From NCBI GenBank assembly GCA_965228045.1, contig OZ245789.1, positions 434,001 through 498,000 of the forward strand: DNA of 64,000 nucleotides. The letters are read 5' to 3'. The notes under the pieces are model-generated. The model ran no database searches. It was not told the origin of the DNA and saw only the letters and a program-made list of their open reading frames with translations. Below, one piece after another: positions 27,989 through 36,246 of this stretch. The DNA comes from JANQEU01 sp965228045 (GTDB lineage Bacteria > Bacteroidota > Bacteroidia > Cytophagales > Cyclobacteriaceae). Position 1 is the first letter of the stretch. Every line of letters starts with the position of its first letter. The position numbers and the translations under genes are program-made.

Positions 27989-29524
27989 ATGAGTGCGGGA
28001 AAGCTCCGATGGATTATTCTTTTTATGAGCACGGCGGTGGTGGGCTTGATCGCTTTCCAGTGGTACTGGGTTGATACGGTTATTGACTCAAATGAGGACA
28101 GGTTTCACAAAGACGTGCTTAGTGTCCTTGAGGAGGTGGTACAGAAAATTGAGCGACAGGAAATTCTTTACCTGGTAAATCAAAAATCTCTTGCCTCACC
28201 TCTTGGTGGTGGAAACAGACCCACTTCCTTTCAGGGAGCCCAACTTTACTATGAGTTTACAGGAAGTATTGATTCCGCAGAGATTAATTTCTTCTTCTCA
28301 ATGGATGCCACGGGCCAGGTTAATTTCTCTGACCAACCGGAGCTGAGACAGCCTCATGTAGTACCACCACAAGATCCGGGTTTCGGTAAAGAGCAACTTG
28401 AAAGCCAGTTACAGAAAGTCAACAACAAGTCCGAAATGGTCATGACGGTACTCGAGGAACTTATGGTTCCAAGAAGATTGTCCAGCCGAATCAATGCTGC
28501 AATAATTGATTCTCTTCTGCAGACCGAACTCGAAGAGAAAGGAATAAATCTTGATTACTACTTTGGCGTGATCAAACCCAACGAAGGTCGGTTTGTATCC
28601 ATAAGTGACCCTGCAAAAAATGTAGAATTATCTCAAACGCCATATAAGGCATACCTTTTCCCAAATGACATCATAAATGACCCCAGTTTGCTCTCCATTC
28701 ATTTTCCCGGAGAGTCAGATTATCTTCTTGGACAAATGTGGCTGACGATCAGCAGCTCAGCGGGTTTGATCATCATCATTCTGATCTGTTTTGGTTATGC
28801 ACTCACTACGATCATTCGTCAGAAAAACATCTCAACAATGAAGAATGATTTTATCAACAATATGACGCATGAACTGAAAACGCCTATTGCTACCATTGGA
28901 TTGGCCATTGAGGCGCTTCAGGACAAGGCCATGGTTGAAAATACTGATATCCGGGGGAGATATCTGAATATGATCGGGGAAGAAAATCAGAGATTAGGTG
29001 CGCAGGTCGAAAAGGTCTTGCAAATGGCGATGATCGATAAACGACAGTTGAAACTGGAGGAGGAAATTGTAAGCGTTCATGGCATTATAGAAAAAGCGAT
29101 CAAGAAAATCTCTTTACAAATCGAGAACAACCATGGGACACTAAATACCTCCCTAAATGCGGACTCCGACATCATTAATGCAGACGCAAGTCATTTGTTG
29201 AATGTCCTTCTGAATCTTTTTGACAATTCCATCAAATATTCGGAGGATGCTCCTAAGATCATGATCAGGACGCACAATGTGTCTGACCATTTCGTGGTTT
29301 CCGTTAAGGATCACGGGATAGGGATGAGCAAAGAGGAAGTGAAGCATATCTTCCAAAGATTTTATAGGGTTACAACCGGTAACCTGCACAATGTCAAGGG
29401 CTTTGGCCTCGGGCTGGCGTATGTAAAGAATGTAGTGGAAATAATGGGTGGAGACATCAGCGTTGAGAGTGAATCAAAAAAAGGCACTAATTTCATACTA
29501 AAATTTCCACTGGCTGATGTCTAA
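27989..29524 (+). CDS. Sensor histidine kinase (second of two tandem pairs)
   Basis: 511 aa. TM1 about residues 7-27, a sensor region of about 220 residues (100 longer than in the first kinase), TM2 about 250-275, then directly the dimerisation helix with NNMTHELKTP (His 294). Catalytic core: NLFDNSIKYSED (N box), DHGIGMS (G1), FQRFYRV, GFGLGLAYVK (G2). It resembles the first kinase throughout the core, so the two pairs look like an old tandem duplication with diverged sensors. Overlaps the next gene by 8 bases. Confidence 0.94.
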   Translation: MSAGKLRWIILFMSTAVVGLIAFQWYWVDTVIDSNEDRFHKDVLSVLEEVVQKIERQEILYLVNQKSLASPLGGGNRPTSFQGAQLYYEFTGSIDSAEINFFFSMDATGQVNFSDQPELRQPHVVPPQDPGFGKEQLESQLQKVNNKSEMVMTVLEELMVPRRLSSRINAAIIDSLLQTELEEKGINLDYYFGVIKPNEGRFVSISDPAKNVELSQTPYKAYLFPNDIINDPSLLSIHFPGESDYLLGQMWLTISSSAGLIIIILICFGYALTTIIRQKNISTMKNDFINNMTHELKTPIATIGLAIEALQDKAMVENTDIRGRYLNMIGEENQRLGAQVEKVLQMAMIDKRQLKLEEEIVSVHGIIEKAIKKISLQIENNHGTLNTSLNADSDIINADASHLLNVLLNLFDNSIKYSEDAPKIMIRTHNVSDHFVVSVKDHGIGMSKEEVKHIFQRFYRVTTGNLHNVKGFGLGLAYVKNVVEIMGGDISVESESKKGTNFILKFPLADV

Positions 29525-30209
29525 AACGAAGCTGTTAATAGTCGAGGATGATCCAAACCTGGGTCAGATACTTACCGAATACCTTTCTCTTAAAGGGTAT
29601 GATGCCACGCTGAAACCTGATGGGGAAGAAGGGATCAAGGCCTTTTACGAGACCTCCTATGATCTATGCATACTGGATCTGATGATGCCAAAGAAGGATG
29701 GATTTACCCTGGCCAAGGAGATCAGACAGGTAAACTCTGACATTCCAATTGTCTTTTTGACTGCAAAATCAATGAAGCAGGACGTTATTCAGGGATTCGA
29801 AATTGGGGCTGATGACTACATCACCAAACCCTTTAGTATGGAGGAGCTCCTGCTCAGGTTAAATGCCATACTTAAGCGATCGGGACAAAAGGAATCTAAA
29901 GAATTTCCTCATACTTTCAAGTTGGCTTCTCTGACTTACATTTATGATGAAAACAAGCTCATCACCACGGAAGGAGAGATCAAACTTACCACCAAGGAAA
30001 ATGAACTTTTGAGAGTGTTTTTCGAAAATCTTAATGATACCGTCAACCGAAGTTATGCTCTGAAGAAAATCTGGAGAGATGATACGTATTTCAATGCTCG
30101 CAGTATGGATGTGTACATTGCCAAACTCAGGAAATATCTCAAGAGCGAACCCACGCTTAAGATTGTGACAGTTCATGGAGAAGGCTTCAAATTGATTGAA
30201 GTTCGGTAG
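29517..30209 (+). CDS. OmpR-family response regulator (second pair)
   Basis: 230 aa. Receiver with acidic pair EDD (10-12), Asp 54 in CILDLMMP, FLTAKS and DDYITKPFS. The winged helix ends NARSMDVYIAKLRKYL and VHGEGFKLIE. Paralogous to the regulator at 27232. The pairs may cross-talk since their promoters share the same candidate binding sites. RprY of Bacteroides belongs to this general class, but I cannot show orthology. Confidence 0.94.
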   Translation: MSKTKLLIVEDDPNLGQILTEYLSLKGYDATLKPDGEEGIKAFYETSYDLCILDLMMPKKDGFTLAKEIRQVNSDIPIVFLTAKSMKQDVIQGFEIGADDYITKPFSMEELLLRLNAILKRSGQKESKEFPHTFKLASLTYIYDENKLITTEGEIKLTTKENELLRVFFENLNDTVNRSYALKKIWRDDTYFNARSMDVYIAKLRKYLKSEPTLKIVTVHGEGFKLIEVR

Positions 30210-30276
30210 TCTCCTTTTCATATATTTGTCTTCTCAATATGAGATCAAAATATAACCCCTTAGGAGAAGACATTTT

Positions 30277-30999
30277 ATGCAACTAGTACCCTCAATTACA
30301 GTAATAGGTGGACGTACCGCAAGGCTTAGGCAAGGGGACTATAAGCAGGAAAAAGTTTATGATGTTTCTCCACTTGACGTAGCCAAAACATTTGAAGAGC
30401 ACGGTATCCGTAGAATCCATCTTGTGGATCTTGATGGAGCTAAAAGAGGTGCGATTGTAAATGGTCCGACCCTGGAGTTGATTACCGGCCACACGTCCCT
30501 TGAGGTCAACTACAGCGGAGGCCTCCATACCTACGGTGATATTTCGCAGGCATTTGAATTTGGTGCAGAGAGTGTAGTGGCAGCAACGATTGCAGTATAC
30601 AATCCGGATCTTTTTACAACATGGCTGATGTCTTACGGTAGGGAGAAAATAGCGCTGGGAGCGGATTGCCTGGATAGACTCATCCGGGTTGGGGGCTGGC
30701 AGAAAGCTACCAAAATAAGCCTCATGGATCATATTGGTTTTTATTATGATAGGGGATTAAAATACCTTAAAACCACCGATATAAACAGAGACGGGGTTCT
30801 GGAAGGCCCTGCCATCGATCTTTACAGAGAAATAATAAAAGAATTTCCTGAGTTATGTGTATTCGCGAGTGGGGGCGTAAGAAATATTGATGACATCAAA
30901 ACGCTTCGGGATGAAGGCTTGTACGGTGTCATATTCGGAAGGGCTTATTACGAAGGCAAAATAACTCTGAAAGAAATAGAGGAATTTATGGCCGGTTAA
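30277..30999 (+). CDS. HisA-like TIM-barrel protein with altered N-terminal active site
   Basis: 240 aa, same length and fold signature as ProFAR isomerase HisA: RLRQGDY, IHLVDLDGAKRG, TDINRDG, ASGGVRNIDD, GRAYYEG. However, the catalytic Asp 8 of HisA (PAID) is Thr 8 here (LVPSIT), and the first phosphate-binding loop GGGIR reads SGGLH. The second catalytic Asp appears to be kept in LGADCLD, and the C-terminal half is canonical. No other his gene is nearby. It may be a paralogue with another sugar-phosphate substrate rather than the histidine enzyme. The stop overlaps the convergent gene by 4 bases. Confidence 0.85.
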   Translation: MQLVPSITVIGGRTARLRQGDYKQEKVYDVSPLDVAKTFEEHGIRRIHLVDLDGAKRGAIVNGPTLELITGHTSLEVNYSGGLHTYGDISQAFEFGAESVVAATIAVYNPDLFTTWLMSYGREKIALGADCLDRLIRVGGWQKATKISLMDHIGFYYDRGLKYLKTTDINRDGVLEGPAIDLYREIIKEFPELCVFASGGVRNIDDIKTLRDEGLYGVIFGRAYYEGKITLKEIEEFMAG

Positions 31000-31331
31000 T
31001 TCGTAGCCATCTCTTTGATGTCCTCAAATCCATTCACACCACTTTCATATTTGTACTTGTAGATGAAGTAGAATAGAAAATTGTATCTGGAGATGGTATT
31101 CAGTGAGGAGGAGTCGGAGTTCGTGGTTTTCCTTTGATCCGGTGTGGTTACTTCGGGAGAAATAGCAGTGTCACTATCTTCGTAATTTTCATCATCATTT
31201 GATTCTGAATCGGGATCAGAAACAACCGCTTCTGCGGAACTTTCACCTTCTGTACTGGACTTGCCCTCTCCGTTGGCAAAAACGTACGTACTCAGGAAAA
31301 GTACAACTACTAAAAGAAATAACGTCCTCAA
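30996..31331 (-). CDS. Small acidic exported protein, unrecognised
   Basis: 111 aa: signal peptide MRTLFLLVVVLFLSTYVFA, then a disordered acidic Ser/Glu/Asp-rich stretch (residues 20-75) and a short hydrophobic aromatic tail, SRYNFLFYFIYKYKYESG, near the C-terminus. I recognise no domain. The tail may insert in or lie on a membrane. Convergent with the HisA-like gene. Confidence 0.6.
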   Translation of the reverse strand: MRTLFLLVVVLFLSTYVFANGEGKSSTEGESSAEAVVSDPDSESNDDENYEDSDTAISPEVTTPDQRKTTNSDSSSLNTISRYNFLFYFIYKYKYESGVNGFEDIKEMATN

Positions 31332-31527
31332 CTTCTTTATCGGTTTCTGTAAAACAGAACGGGAAAATTAACGAATAGGTTAGGCAATTCACACAAATAG
31401 TGTCGATTTCATTTGAGTTTTAAGAAGAAACCAGACTGGTATCAAAGAGAATTCAGAATTCCTTCAGAATTGAAGAATCTTCTTATTTCACAATTTCACT
31501 TCTTGTTTTCCAGTCAAATGATCGCAT

Positions 31528-31562
31528 AAAAAAATCCCGGATGTTCATTTAACCGGGATTTT
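31528..31562 (-). terminator. Terminator of tRNA-His
   Basis: AATCCCGG (31533-31540) pairs with CCGGGATT (31553-31560); the minus strand continues TTTTTTTATG. It lies just downstream of tRNA-His. The stretch 31332-31527 before it, on the other side, shows no gene. Confidence 0.75.
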
Positions 31563-31571
31563 CAAAAGTTG

Positions 31572-31646
31572 GGTGGAAGATCGGATTCGAACCGACGACC
31601 TCCTGAACCACAATCAGGCGTTCTAACCAACTGAACTACAACCACC
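31572..31646 (-). tRNA. tRNA-His (anticodon GTG)
   Basis: Minus strand: G-1 with C73 (the histidine identity pair), acceptor GTGGTTG opposite CTTCCAC, D arm GTTC...GAAC, anticodon stem/loop CCTGA-TTGTGGT-TCAGG (GTG), T arm GTCGG-TTCGAAT-CCGAT. Positions 5-68 and 6-67 are two adjacent U-U mismatches in the acceptor stem. CCA is not encoded. Confidence 0.92.
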
Positions 31647-31661
31647 ATTTTTAAGGGATCG

Positions 31662-31694
31662 CAAAGGTAATTAATGGGAGTTAATTTCCTACAA
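31662..31694 (-). promoter_or_regulatory. Promoter of tRNA-His
   Basis: Minus-strand TACCTTTG (31669-31662), a perfect TAnnTTTG, with a TTG at 31694-31692, 22 bases upstream; 15 bases separate the -7 from the tRNA. Confidence 0.65.
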
Positions 31695-31697
31695 ACC

Positions 31698-31732
31698 CAA
31701 AATGAAAATGGCAGATACTTCTGTACCTGCCA
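31698..31732 (-). terminator. Terminator of the thioredoxin-like gene pair
   Basis: Minus-strand GGCAGGTAC-AGAA-GTATCTGCC (31731-31710) forms a 9-bp stem with one G-U pair and a tetraloop, followed by ATTTTCATTTT. It lies 25 bases past the stop of the gene at 31757. Confidence 0.7.
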
Positions 31733-31756
31733 CCTCCAGGAAAATATTAATTCATT

Positions 31757-32395
31757 TTAGGCATCTGCCCATTTAATGGTACAGCCTATTGCTCTTTTTG
31801 TGGTCACCGTAGGTTTATCACCTGAAAGTAGAGCATTAATTGCATCTTCTACGTACGTTTCCTGAACATCCGCTGGTTCGCGGGGACTGTCATCTATTGC
31901 ACCGATGTATTCGACCCGATACCTGGATGCTGCTTCTTTATTTAGAACGTACACATGTGGAGTTTTAGTGGCACCATACTGGGCAGTGATGTTTTGTGCA
32001 TCATCACGCAGGTATGGGAACGAATAACCACGATCTTTCGATCTTTTCAGCATCTCGTCCATGCTATCTCCGGGTGAAGCCTTCACATCATTCGGATTAA
32101 TGGCGATAACGGGGTATCCCTTGGACGCGTATTTTTTATCCAATTCCATAATCCTGCTTTCGTAGGCTTTTGCATACGGGCAGGTATTACAGGTGAATAC
32201 TACTATAAATCCTTTGGCATCCTTGTAATCTTCCAGTGAAACTTCCTTGCCATCTACATTCGGCAAAGAGAAATCCGTCGCAAGGTCACCAACTGCATAT
32301 CCTTCCGTGTTCTCTGTGGCATTAACAAATAATACTCCAAGAACCGTAAGTACGCCCGTTACAATTAGAAATGTCTTCTTCATAGAATCTTTCAT
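31757..32395 (-). CDS. Exported thioredoxin-fold protein (redoxin/AhpC-TSA type)
   Basis: 212 aa. N-terminal hydrophobic signal (residues 5-25; MKKTFLIV at residue 5 is an alternative start). The redoxin domain opens with YAVGDLATDFSLPNVDGK and has the redox motif TCNTCPYAK (Cys 69 and 72), then PNDVKASPGDS and the cis-Pro region TKTPHVYVL. A further Cys lies in the tail GCTIKW. Likely a periplasmic thiol-disulfide protein. Five bases downstream of the TlpA-like gene, so the two form an operon. Confidence 0.88.
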   Translation of the reverse strand: MKDSMKKTFLIVTGVLTVLGVLFVNATENTEGYAVGDLATDFSLPNVDGKEVSLEDYKDAKGFIVVFTCNTCPYAKAYESRIMELDKKYASKGYPVIAINPNDVKASPGDSMDEMLKRSKDRGYSFPYLRDDAQNITAQYGATKTPHVYVLNKEAASRYRVEYIGAIDDSPREPADVQETYVEDAINALLSGDKPTVTTKRAIGCTIKWADA

Positions 32396-32400
32396 TTTAC

Positions 32401-32874
32401 CTAGTCAATATGTTTGTCTATTTCTGTGTTCAAAGTTTCGCGTGTGAAAGCTTTCTCGTGAAACACTCTCTTACCATCCTTCTTTACCATCAGGGTAGCC
32501 GGTAATGCACCAGACCATGATTCACTTATTTTACCCATGTACGAATCATAGTCCTTTTCGTCCAGTAAGTAAACAGGAGCCGTGATACCTTTTTTCTTAA
32601 CAAAGGCCTTTACTTTTTCAACTTCTTCCGGGAAATCCAGGCTTACTAAAATTACATTTAGATCATTTCTTTTAGAAGCCTCCTCGAAATATGGTAATTC
32701 CTTAATGCATGGTCCGCACCAGGTTGCCCAAAAGTTTACTACGGTCAACTCTTCCGATGAACGTTGCATTACCTTTTGTAGCTCGTCAAATTTAATTACC
32801 TCGAAGCTTTGGGCCTCTGCCCAATATGAAGAAATTGTTAAGAGAACAATCACTACCAGTTTTCTCATACGCAC
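32401..32874 (-). CDS. TlpA-like exported thioredoxin
   Basis: 157 aa with a signal peptide (MRMRKLVVIVLLTISSYWAEAQ) and a thioredoxin active site NFWATWCGPCIKELP (Cys 53 and 56). ALPATLMVKKDG carries the cis-proline. A periplasmic reductant of the TlpA/ResA class. First gene of a two-gene unit with the redoxin at 31757. Confidence 0.9.
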   Translation of the reverse strand: MRMRKLVVIVLLTISSYWAEAQSFEVIKFDELQKVMQRSSEELTVVNFWATWCGPCIKELPYFEEASKRNDLNVILVSLDFPEEVEKVKAFVKKKGITAPVYLLDEKDYDSYMGKISESWSGALPATLMVKKDGKRVFHEKAFTRETLNTEIDKHID

Positions 32875-32955
32875 TTGATACTACGTAACCCCAAAAAAAG
32901 GGTTTAGGATTTTGCAAAAATCTAATAATGAGAGATTTAACCGGGAAATGGAAGA

Positions 32956-33061
32956 TTGTCCACATTTTTGCCAAATTATCCACAATCGTAGTAGTCTGGC
33001 CTATAAGTAGCTGATCATCAAATGGTTAATGGATGATCATTAATTTAAAAATTGTTGATAA
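32956..33061. other. DnaA-box-like cluster in AT-rich intergenic region
   Basis: The 239-base gap between the TlpA-like gene and the chloride channel holds TTATCCACA (32976-32984, the consensus DnaA box), TTGTCCACA (32956-32964, same strand, 20 bases away), and TGTTGATAA (33053-33061, reverse orientation, one mismatch). An 8-bp inverted repeat TGATCATC/GATGATCA (33012-33019 with 33032-33039) and a very AT-rich stretch lie between. It could be a replication-related site or chance; the TlpA promoter must also lie here. Confidence 0.3.
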
Positions 33062-33113
33062 ATGATTTTAAATCAGAAATCCAATGATTTTCCGAAGAAA
33101 AAGTTTTATAAAA

Positions 33114-34892
33114 TTATTCCCTGGATTCCCGGATAAGGCGGGTCCTGTAAGCATTAAATATTCGGGATTTGGATATAAAGCCTACATATTTACCCCCTTC
33201 AATCACGGGCAGATTCCAGGCTTGTGTTACCTCAAATTTATTCATAACCGACCTCATTTCCTCCTTTAAAGACACGCTGGCAGGAGGTTTGGTCATGATC
33301 GTTTTTACAATTACTTCTTCCTGCTTGACCGGGTCAAACATTATTTCCCGTATCTGATCGAGTGTTACTATTCCTTCAAGCTTGTTTTCATCGTTCACCA
33401 CAGGAAAAATGTTTCTTCGGCTTCTTCGAACAAGTTGCACAAGTTGTTTCAGACTGGCGTCAGGATGGATCTTCAATAAATCTTTTTCAATGATCTTTTT
33501 AAGGTCAATCATGGATAGTACCATTCTGTCCTTGTCATACTGGATAAGATCTCCTTTCTCAATCAGATGCTTGGTGTAGAGCGAATATTTTTCGAAATAG
33601 GAGATGGTGGTAAAAGATATTGCGGAGACCAGCATCAATGGTACAAAAAGCATGTAGCCTCCTGTTATTTCCGCAATCAGGAATATGGCGGTCAGGGGAG
33701 CATGTAGTACACCACTCATCAAACCACACATCCCAACAAGGGTGAAGCTCGAGAGACTTAGATTGAAATCCGGATAAATGTAGTTTATGACAAAAGCCGT
33801 AAGGAAACCAGTCAGTCCGCCCATGAAAAGAGAAGGAGCAAAAATTCCTCCGCTACCTCCGGAGCCAATGGTCAGGGCTGTTGCAATGGGTTTGACCAAA
33901 ATAATTGCCAGAATAAGGAGTATGAATATAAATTCCTGGTTGGCAAGGCCACCGAAAAGACTTTGGGTAAATATCCCATTGTAATTATTGTTTAGGAGGG
34001 ATTTGATGGTGCCGTAACCTTCACCGTATATCGCTGGAAAAACCATAATAATAAGGGCCAGACCTAAACCTCCAACCAATGCCCGGGGTAGAAACCCTTT
34101 AACTTTTTTCACCTGGCTTTCAACCCGGTACATGAGTCTGGTGAAATAAAGTGAGGTAACACCACAGACTACGCCAAGGATGATGTAGAAATGGGTCTGA
34201 CTGGCAAGGAAACCATCGACAAGACGAAATGAAAATAGTATGTCCTCACCTAAAAGGATAATTGTGACAAGTTGTCCACACACAGATGCGATAAGGATAG
34301 GTATGAAGCGGTTAATAGAGACCTCCGTCAAAATCACTTCAGCCGCGAAAATGACCCCTGCAATAGGTGAATTAAATATCGCAGATACGGCACCCGCCGA
34401 ACCGCAACCGATGAGTAAGGTGCGCTTTTTGTAATCCAGGTGGACCAATCTGGCAAGGTTTGAACCCATCGCCGATCCTGTCACTACAATGGGAGCCTCC
34501 AATCCTACAGACCCTCCAAAACCAACTGTAATGGCACTAGTGATCATTCTCGAATACATCCTGGTGCGTTTAATGATGCTCGAGTTTTTACTTATTGAGT
34601 AGAGAATTTGCGTAATGCCATGCCCAAGCTCTTCTTTGAACAGATATTTTGCGACAAGCACAGTAAGCACTATCCCAATCAACGGGTATCCGATGTACAG
34701 GTAATTGACTCCTGTCAAATCCAGGTTTCTTTGCAAAAGTTCCTGAATAAAGTGAACGGATGTCTTCAGAGAGACCGCCGCCAGACCCGCTATCAGCCCA
34801 ATGAGCCCCGCCATGATCAGTACAAAGTTGTTGTCGCTGATATGCTTGAGCCTCCAGACAAGGAAAGGCATGAGAAATTTACTAAATGTCAT
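33114..34892 (-). CDS. CLC-type chloride channel/antiporter with CBS domains
   Basis: 592 aa. Membrane part (about residues 20-440) has the CLC signatures GSVGLEAPIV (with the gating Glu), GSGGSGGIFAPSLF and the preceding GYGTI. The C-terminal 150 residues hold two CBS repeats (IHPDASLKQLVQLVRRS, then MTKPPASVSLKEEM), which bind adenine nucleotides and regulate transport. Whether it is a Cl-/H+ exchanger or a channel cannot be decided here. Monocistronic, divergent from the VOC gene at 34967. Confidence 0.94.
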   Translation of the reverse strand: MTFSKFLMPFLVWRLKHISDNNFVLIMAGLIGLIAGLAAVSLKTSVHFIQELLQRNLDLTGVNYLYIGYPLIGIVLTVLVAKYLFKEELGHGITQILYSISKNSSIIKRTRMYSRMITSAITVGFGGSVGLEAPIVVTGSAMGSNLARLVHLDYKKRTLLIGCGSAGAVSAIFNSPIAGVIFAAEVILTEVSINRFIPILIASVCGQLVTIILLGEDILFSFRLVDGFLASQTHFYIILGVVCGVTSLYFTRLMYRVESQVKKVKGFLPRALVGGLGLALIIMVFPAIYGEGYGTIKSLLNNNYNGIFTQSLFGGLANQEFIFILLILAIILVKPIATALTIGSGGSGGIFAPSLFMGGLTGFLTAFVINYIYPDFNLSLSSFTLVGMCGLMSGVLHAPLTAIFLIAEITGGYMLFVPLMLVSAISFTTISYFEKYSLYTKHLIEKGDLIQYDKDRMVLSMIDLKKIIEKDLLKIHPDASLKQLVQLVRRSRRNIFPVVNDENKLEGIVTLDQIREIMFDPVKQEEVIVKTIMTKPPASVSLKEEMRSVMNKFEVTQAWNLPVIEGGKYVGFISKSRIFNAYRTRLIRESRE

Positions 34893-34966
34893 TAATCAGA
34901 AAACTGACTCATTTTTTGGAGTTGCCAAAGGTAGTTACAAACTTCAACCTGAAAAGCTTGAGGGTT

Positions 34967-35359
34967 ATGAGAATTAATGGAATCAAAGAAACCTGTCTTT
35001 ACATTAAAGACATTGAAAGGACCTACGATTTTTACCATGATAAACTAGGTTTTTCGGTAGTAAGTAAAGTTGAGGGCAGACATGTATTTTTCAGAGTTGG
35101 AGAGGATATGTTGCTTTGCTTTCTACCGGAGAGTACAAAAAAAGAAAAGGTATTACCCCCTCACTTTGCCTACGGAATTCAACATATCGCATTTTGGACG
35201 TCAAACGATGATTACGAAGAACTCAAAGAACAAATGCAGTCTTCAGAGATCAAGATTACACATGAAGAATACTGGGAGTCATCAAAATGCAGCTCATTTT
35301 ATTTTCAGGATCCGGACGGCCATGTGCTTGAGATTGTAACTCCGGAATTGTGGAATTAA
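34967..35359 (+). CDS. VOC/glyoxalase-family protein
   Basis: 130 aa from ATG 34967 (MRINGIKETCLYIKDIERTY). An earlier start at 34886 would overlap the divergent channel gene and adds an unrelated leader. VOC pattern: YIKDIERTYDFYHDKLGF, GRHVFFRVG, HIAFW, and DPDGHVLEIVTPE at the end. Metal-dependent dioxygenase or glyoxalase-type function; substrate unknown. Overlaps the convergent map by 4 bases. Confidence 0.87.
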   Translation: MRINGIKETCLYIKDIERTYDFYHDKLGFSVVSKVEGRHVFFRVGEDMLLCFLPESTKKEKVLPPHFAYGIQHIAFWTSNDDYEELKEQMQSSEIKITHEEYWESSKCSSFYFQDPDGHVLEIVTPELWN

Positions 35360-36147
35360 ATCATTACCGCGTTCTGCTTTTTTAAGGCCTCTTCGATGTA
35401 CTTGAAAGTAGACAGCACTTTAGCTTCTCCGTCTACCAGCGCTACATCATGTTCAAAGTGGGCAGAAGGTTTTCGATCGGCTGTCACAATCGTCCATCCA
35501 TCGGACAACTGTACCACATTCTTAGTACCCATGTTGATCATTGGTTCAATAGCCAATACCAATCCGTCTTTCAATTTTGGTCCACGACCCCTTTTACCAA
35601 AATTCGGCACTTCAGGAGATTCGTGCATTTTTTTTCCAAGGCCATGACCTACGAGTTCTCTCACCACACCATATCCGTGTTTTTCAGCATGATGCTGTAC
35701 GGCGAAACTTATGTCTCCGATGCGATTCCCTCTTTTCATATTCTGGATTCCGAGATCAAGGCACTCTTTCGTTACCTTAAGTAACTTCAAAATGTCAGGT
35801 TTTACATCACCAACCGGAAAAGTATATGCGTGATCGCCATAAAATCCATTTTTCAGGACCCCAATGTCCACACCTACAATATCACCGTCCATAAGAGGTC
35901 GATCAGTAGGTATTCCATGGACGACCTGCTCATTAACAGAAGTTATAATTGAATTAGGATAGTCATATAATCCAAGAAATCCCGGAACGGCACCATTGTC
36001 ACGTATAAATTCTTCGGCCAGTTTATCCAGCTCAAGCGGAGTTACACCAGGGGCGATCTTTTCAGCCATGAGACCTAGTGTTCGCGAGACCAGATCCGCA
36101 CTCTCCTGCATGATTTGGATTTCTTCTTTGCTCTTGTATTGGATCAT
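35356..36147 (-). CDS. map: Type I methionine aminopeptidase
   Basis: 263 aa from ATG 36147 (MIQYKSKEEIQIM). An upstream ATG at 36165 lies inside the -7 box, so it is not used. The enzyme removes the initiator Met from nascent proteins. Metal ligands are readable: Asp in GVDIGV, Asp in YGDHAYTF, His in VGHGLGKKMHESP, Glu in AIEPM and Glu in HFEHDV. Standard length for the family. Own promoter, monocistronic. Confidence 0.96.
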   Translation of the reverse strand: MIQYKSKEEIQIMQESADLVSRTLGLMAEKIAPGVTPLELDKLAEEFIRDNGAVPGFLGLYDYPNSIITSVNEQVVHGIPTDRPLMDGDIVGVDIGVLKNGFYGDHAYTFPVGDVKPDILKLLKVTKECLDLGIQNMKRGNRIGDISFAVQHHAEKHGYGVVRELVGHGLGKKMHESPEVPNFGKRGRGPKLKDGLVLAIEPMINMGTKNVVQLSDGWTIVTADRKPSAHFEHDVALVDGEAKVLSTFKYIEEALKKQNAVMI

Positions 36148-36162
36148 AATAAAATAGGGGTG

Positions 36163-36170
36163 CAAAGATA
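36163..36170 (-). promoter_or_regulatory. -7 element of map
   Basis: Minus-strand TATCTTTG, a perfect TAnnTTTG, 15 bases before the map ATG at 36147. It excludes the alternative start at 36165. It abuts the terminator of the gene upstream. Confidence 0.55.
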
Positions 36171-36214
36171 TAAAAAAGTAAACCCTGACTGCATCAGTGG
36201 CAGCCAGGGTTTAC
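36171..36214 (-). terminator. Terminator of the SPOR-like gene
   Basis: Perfect 10-bp stem GTAAACCCTG/CAGGGTTTAC (36178-36187 with 36205-36214), then TTTTTTATA on the minus strand. Confidence 0.85.
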
Positions 36215-36246
36215 CTGGATACTATCTCAAAATTTGATTTCCTGTA

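Noticed and set aside
36148..36165. Longer map start at 36165
   Set aside because: The start would lie inside the TATCTTTG -7 box, upstream of the expected transcription start.
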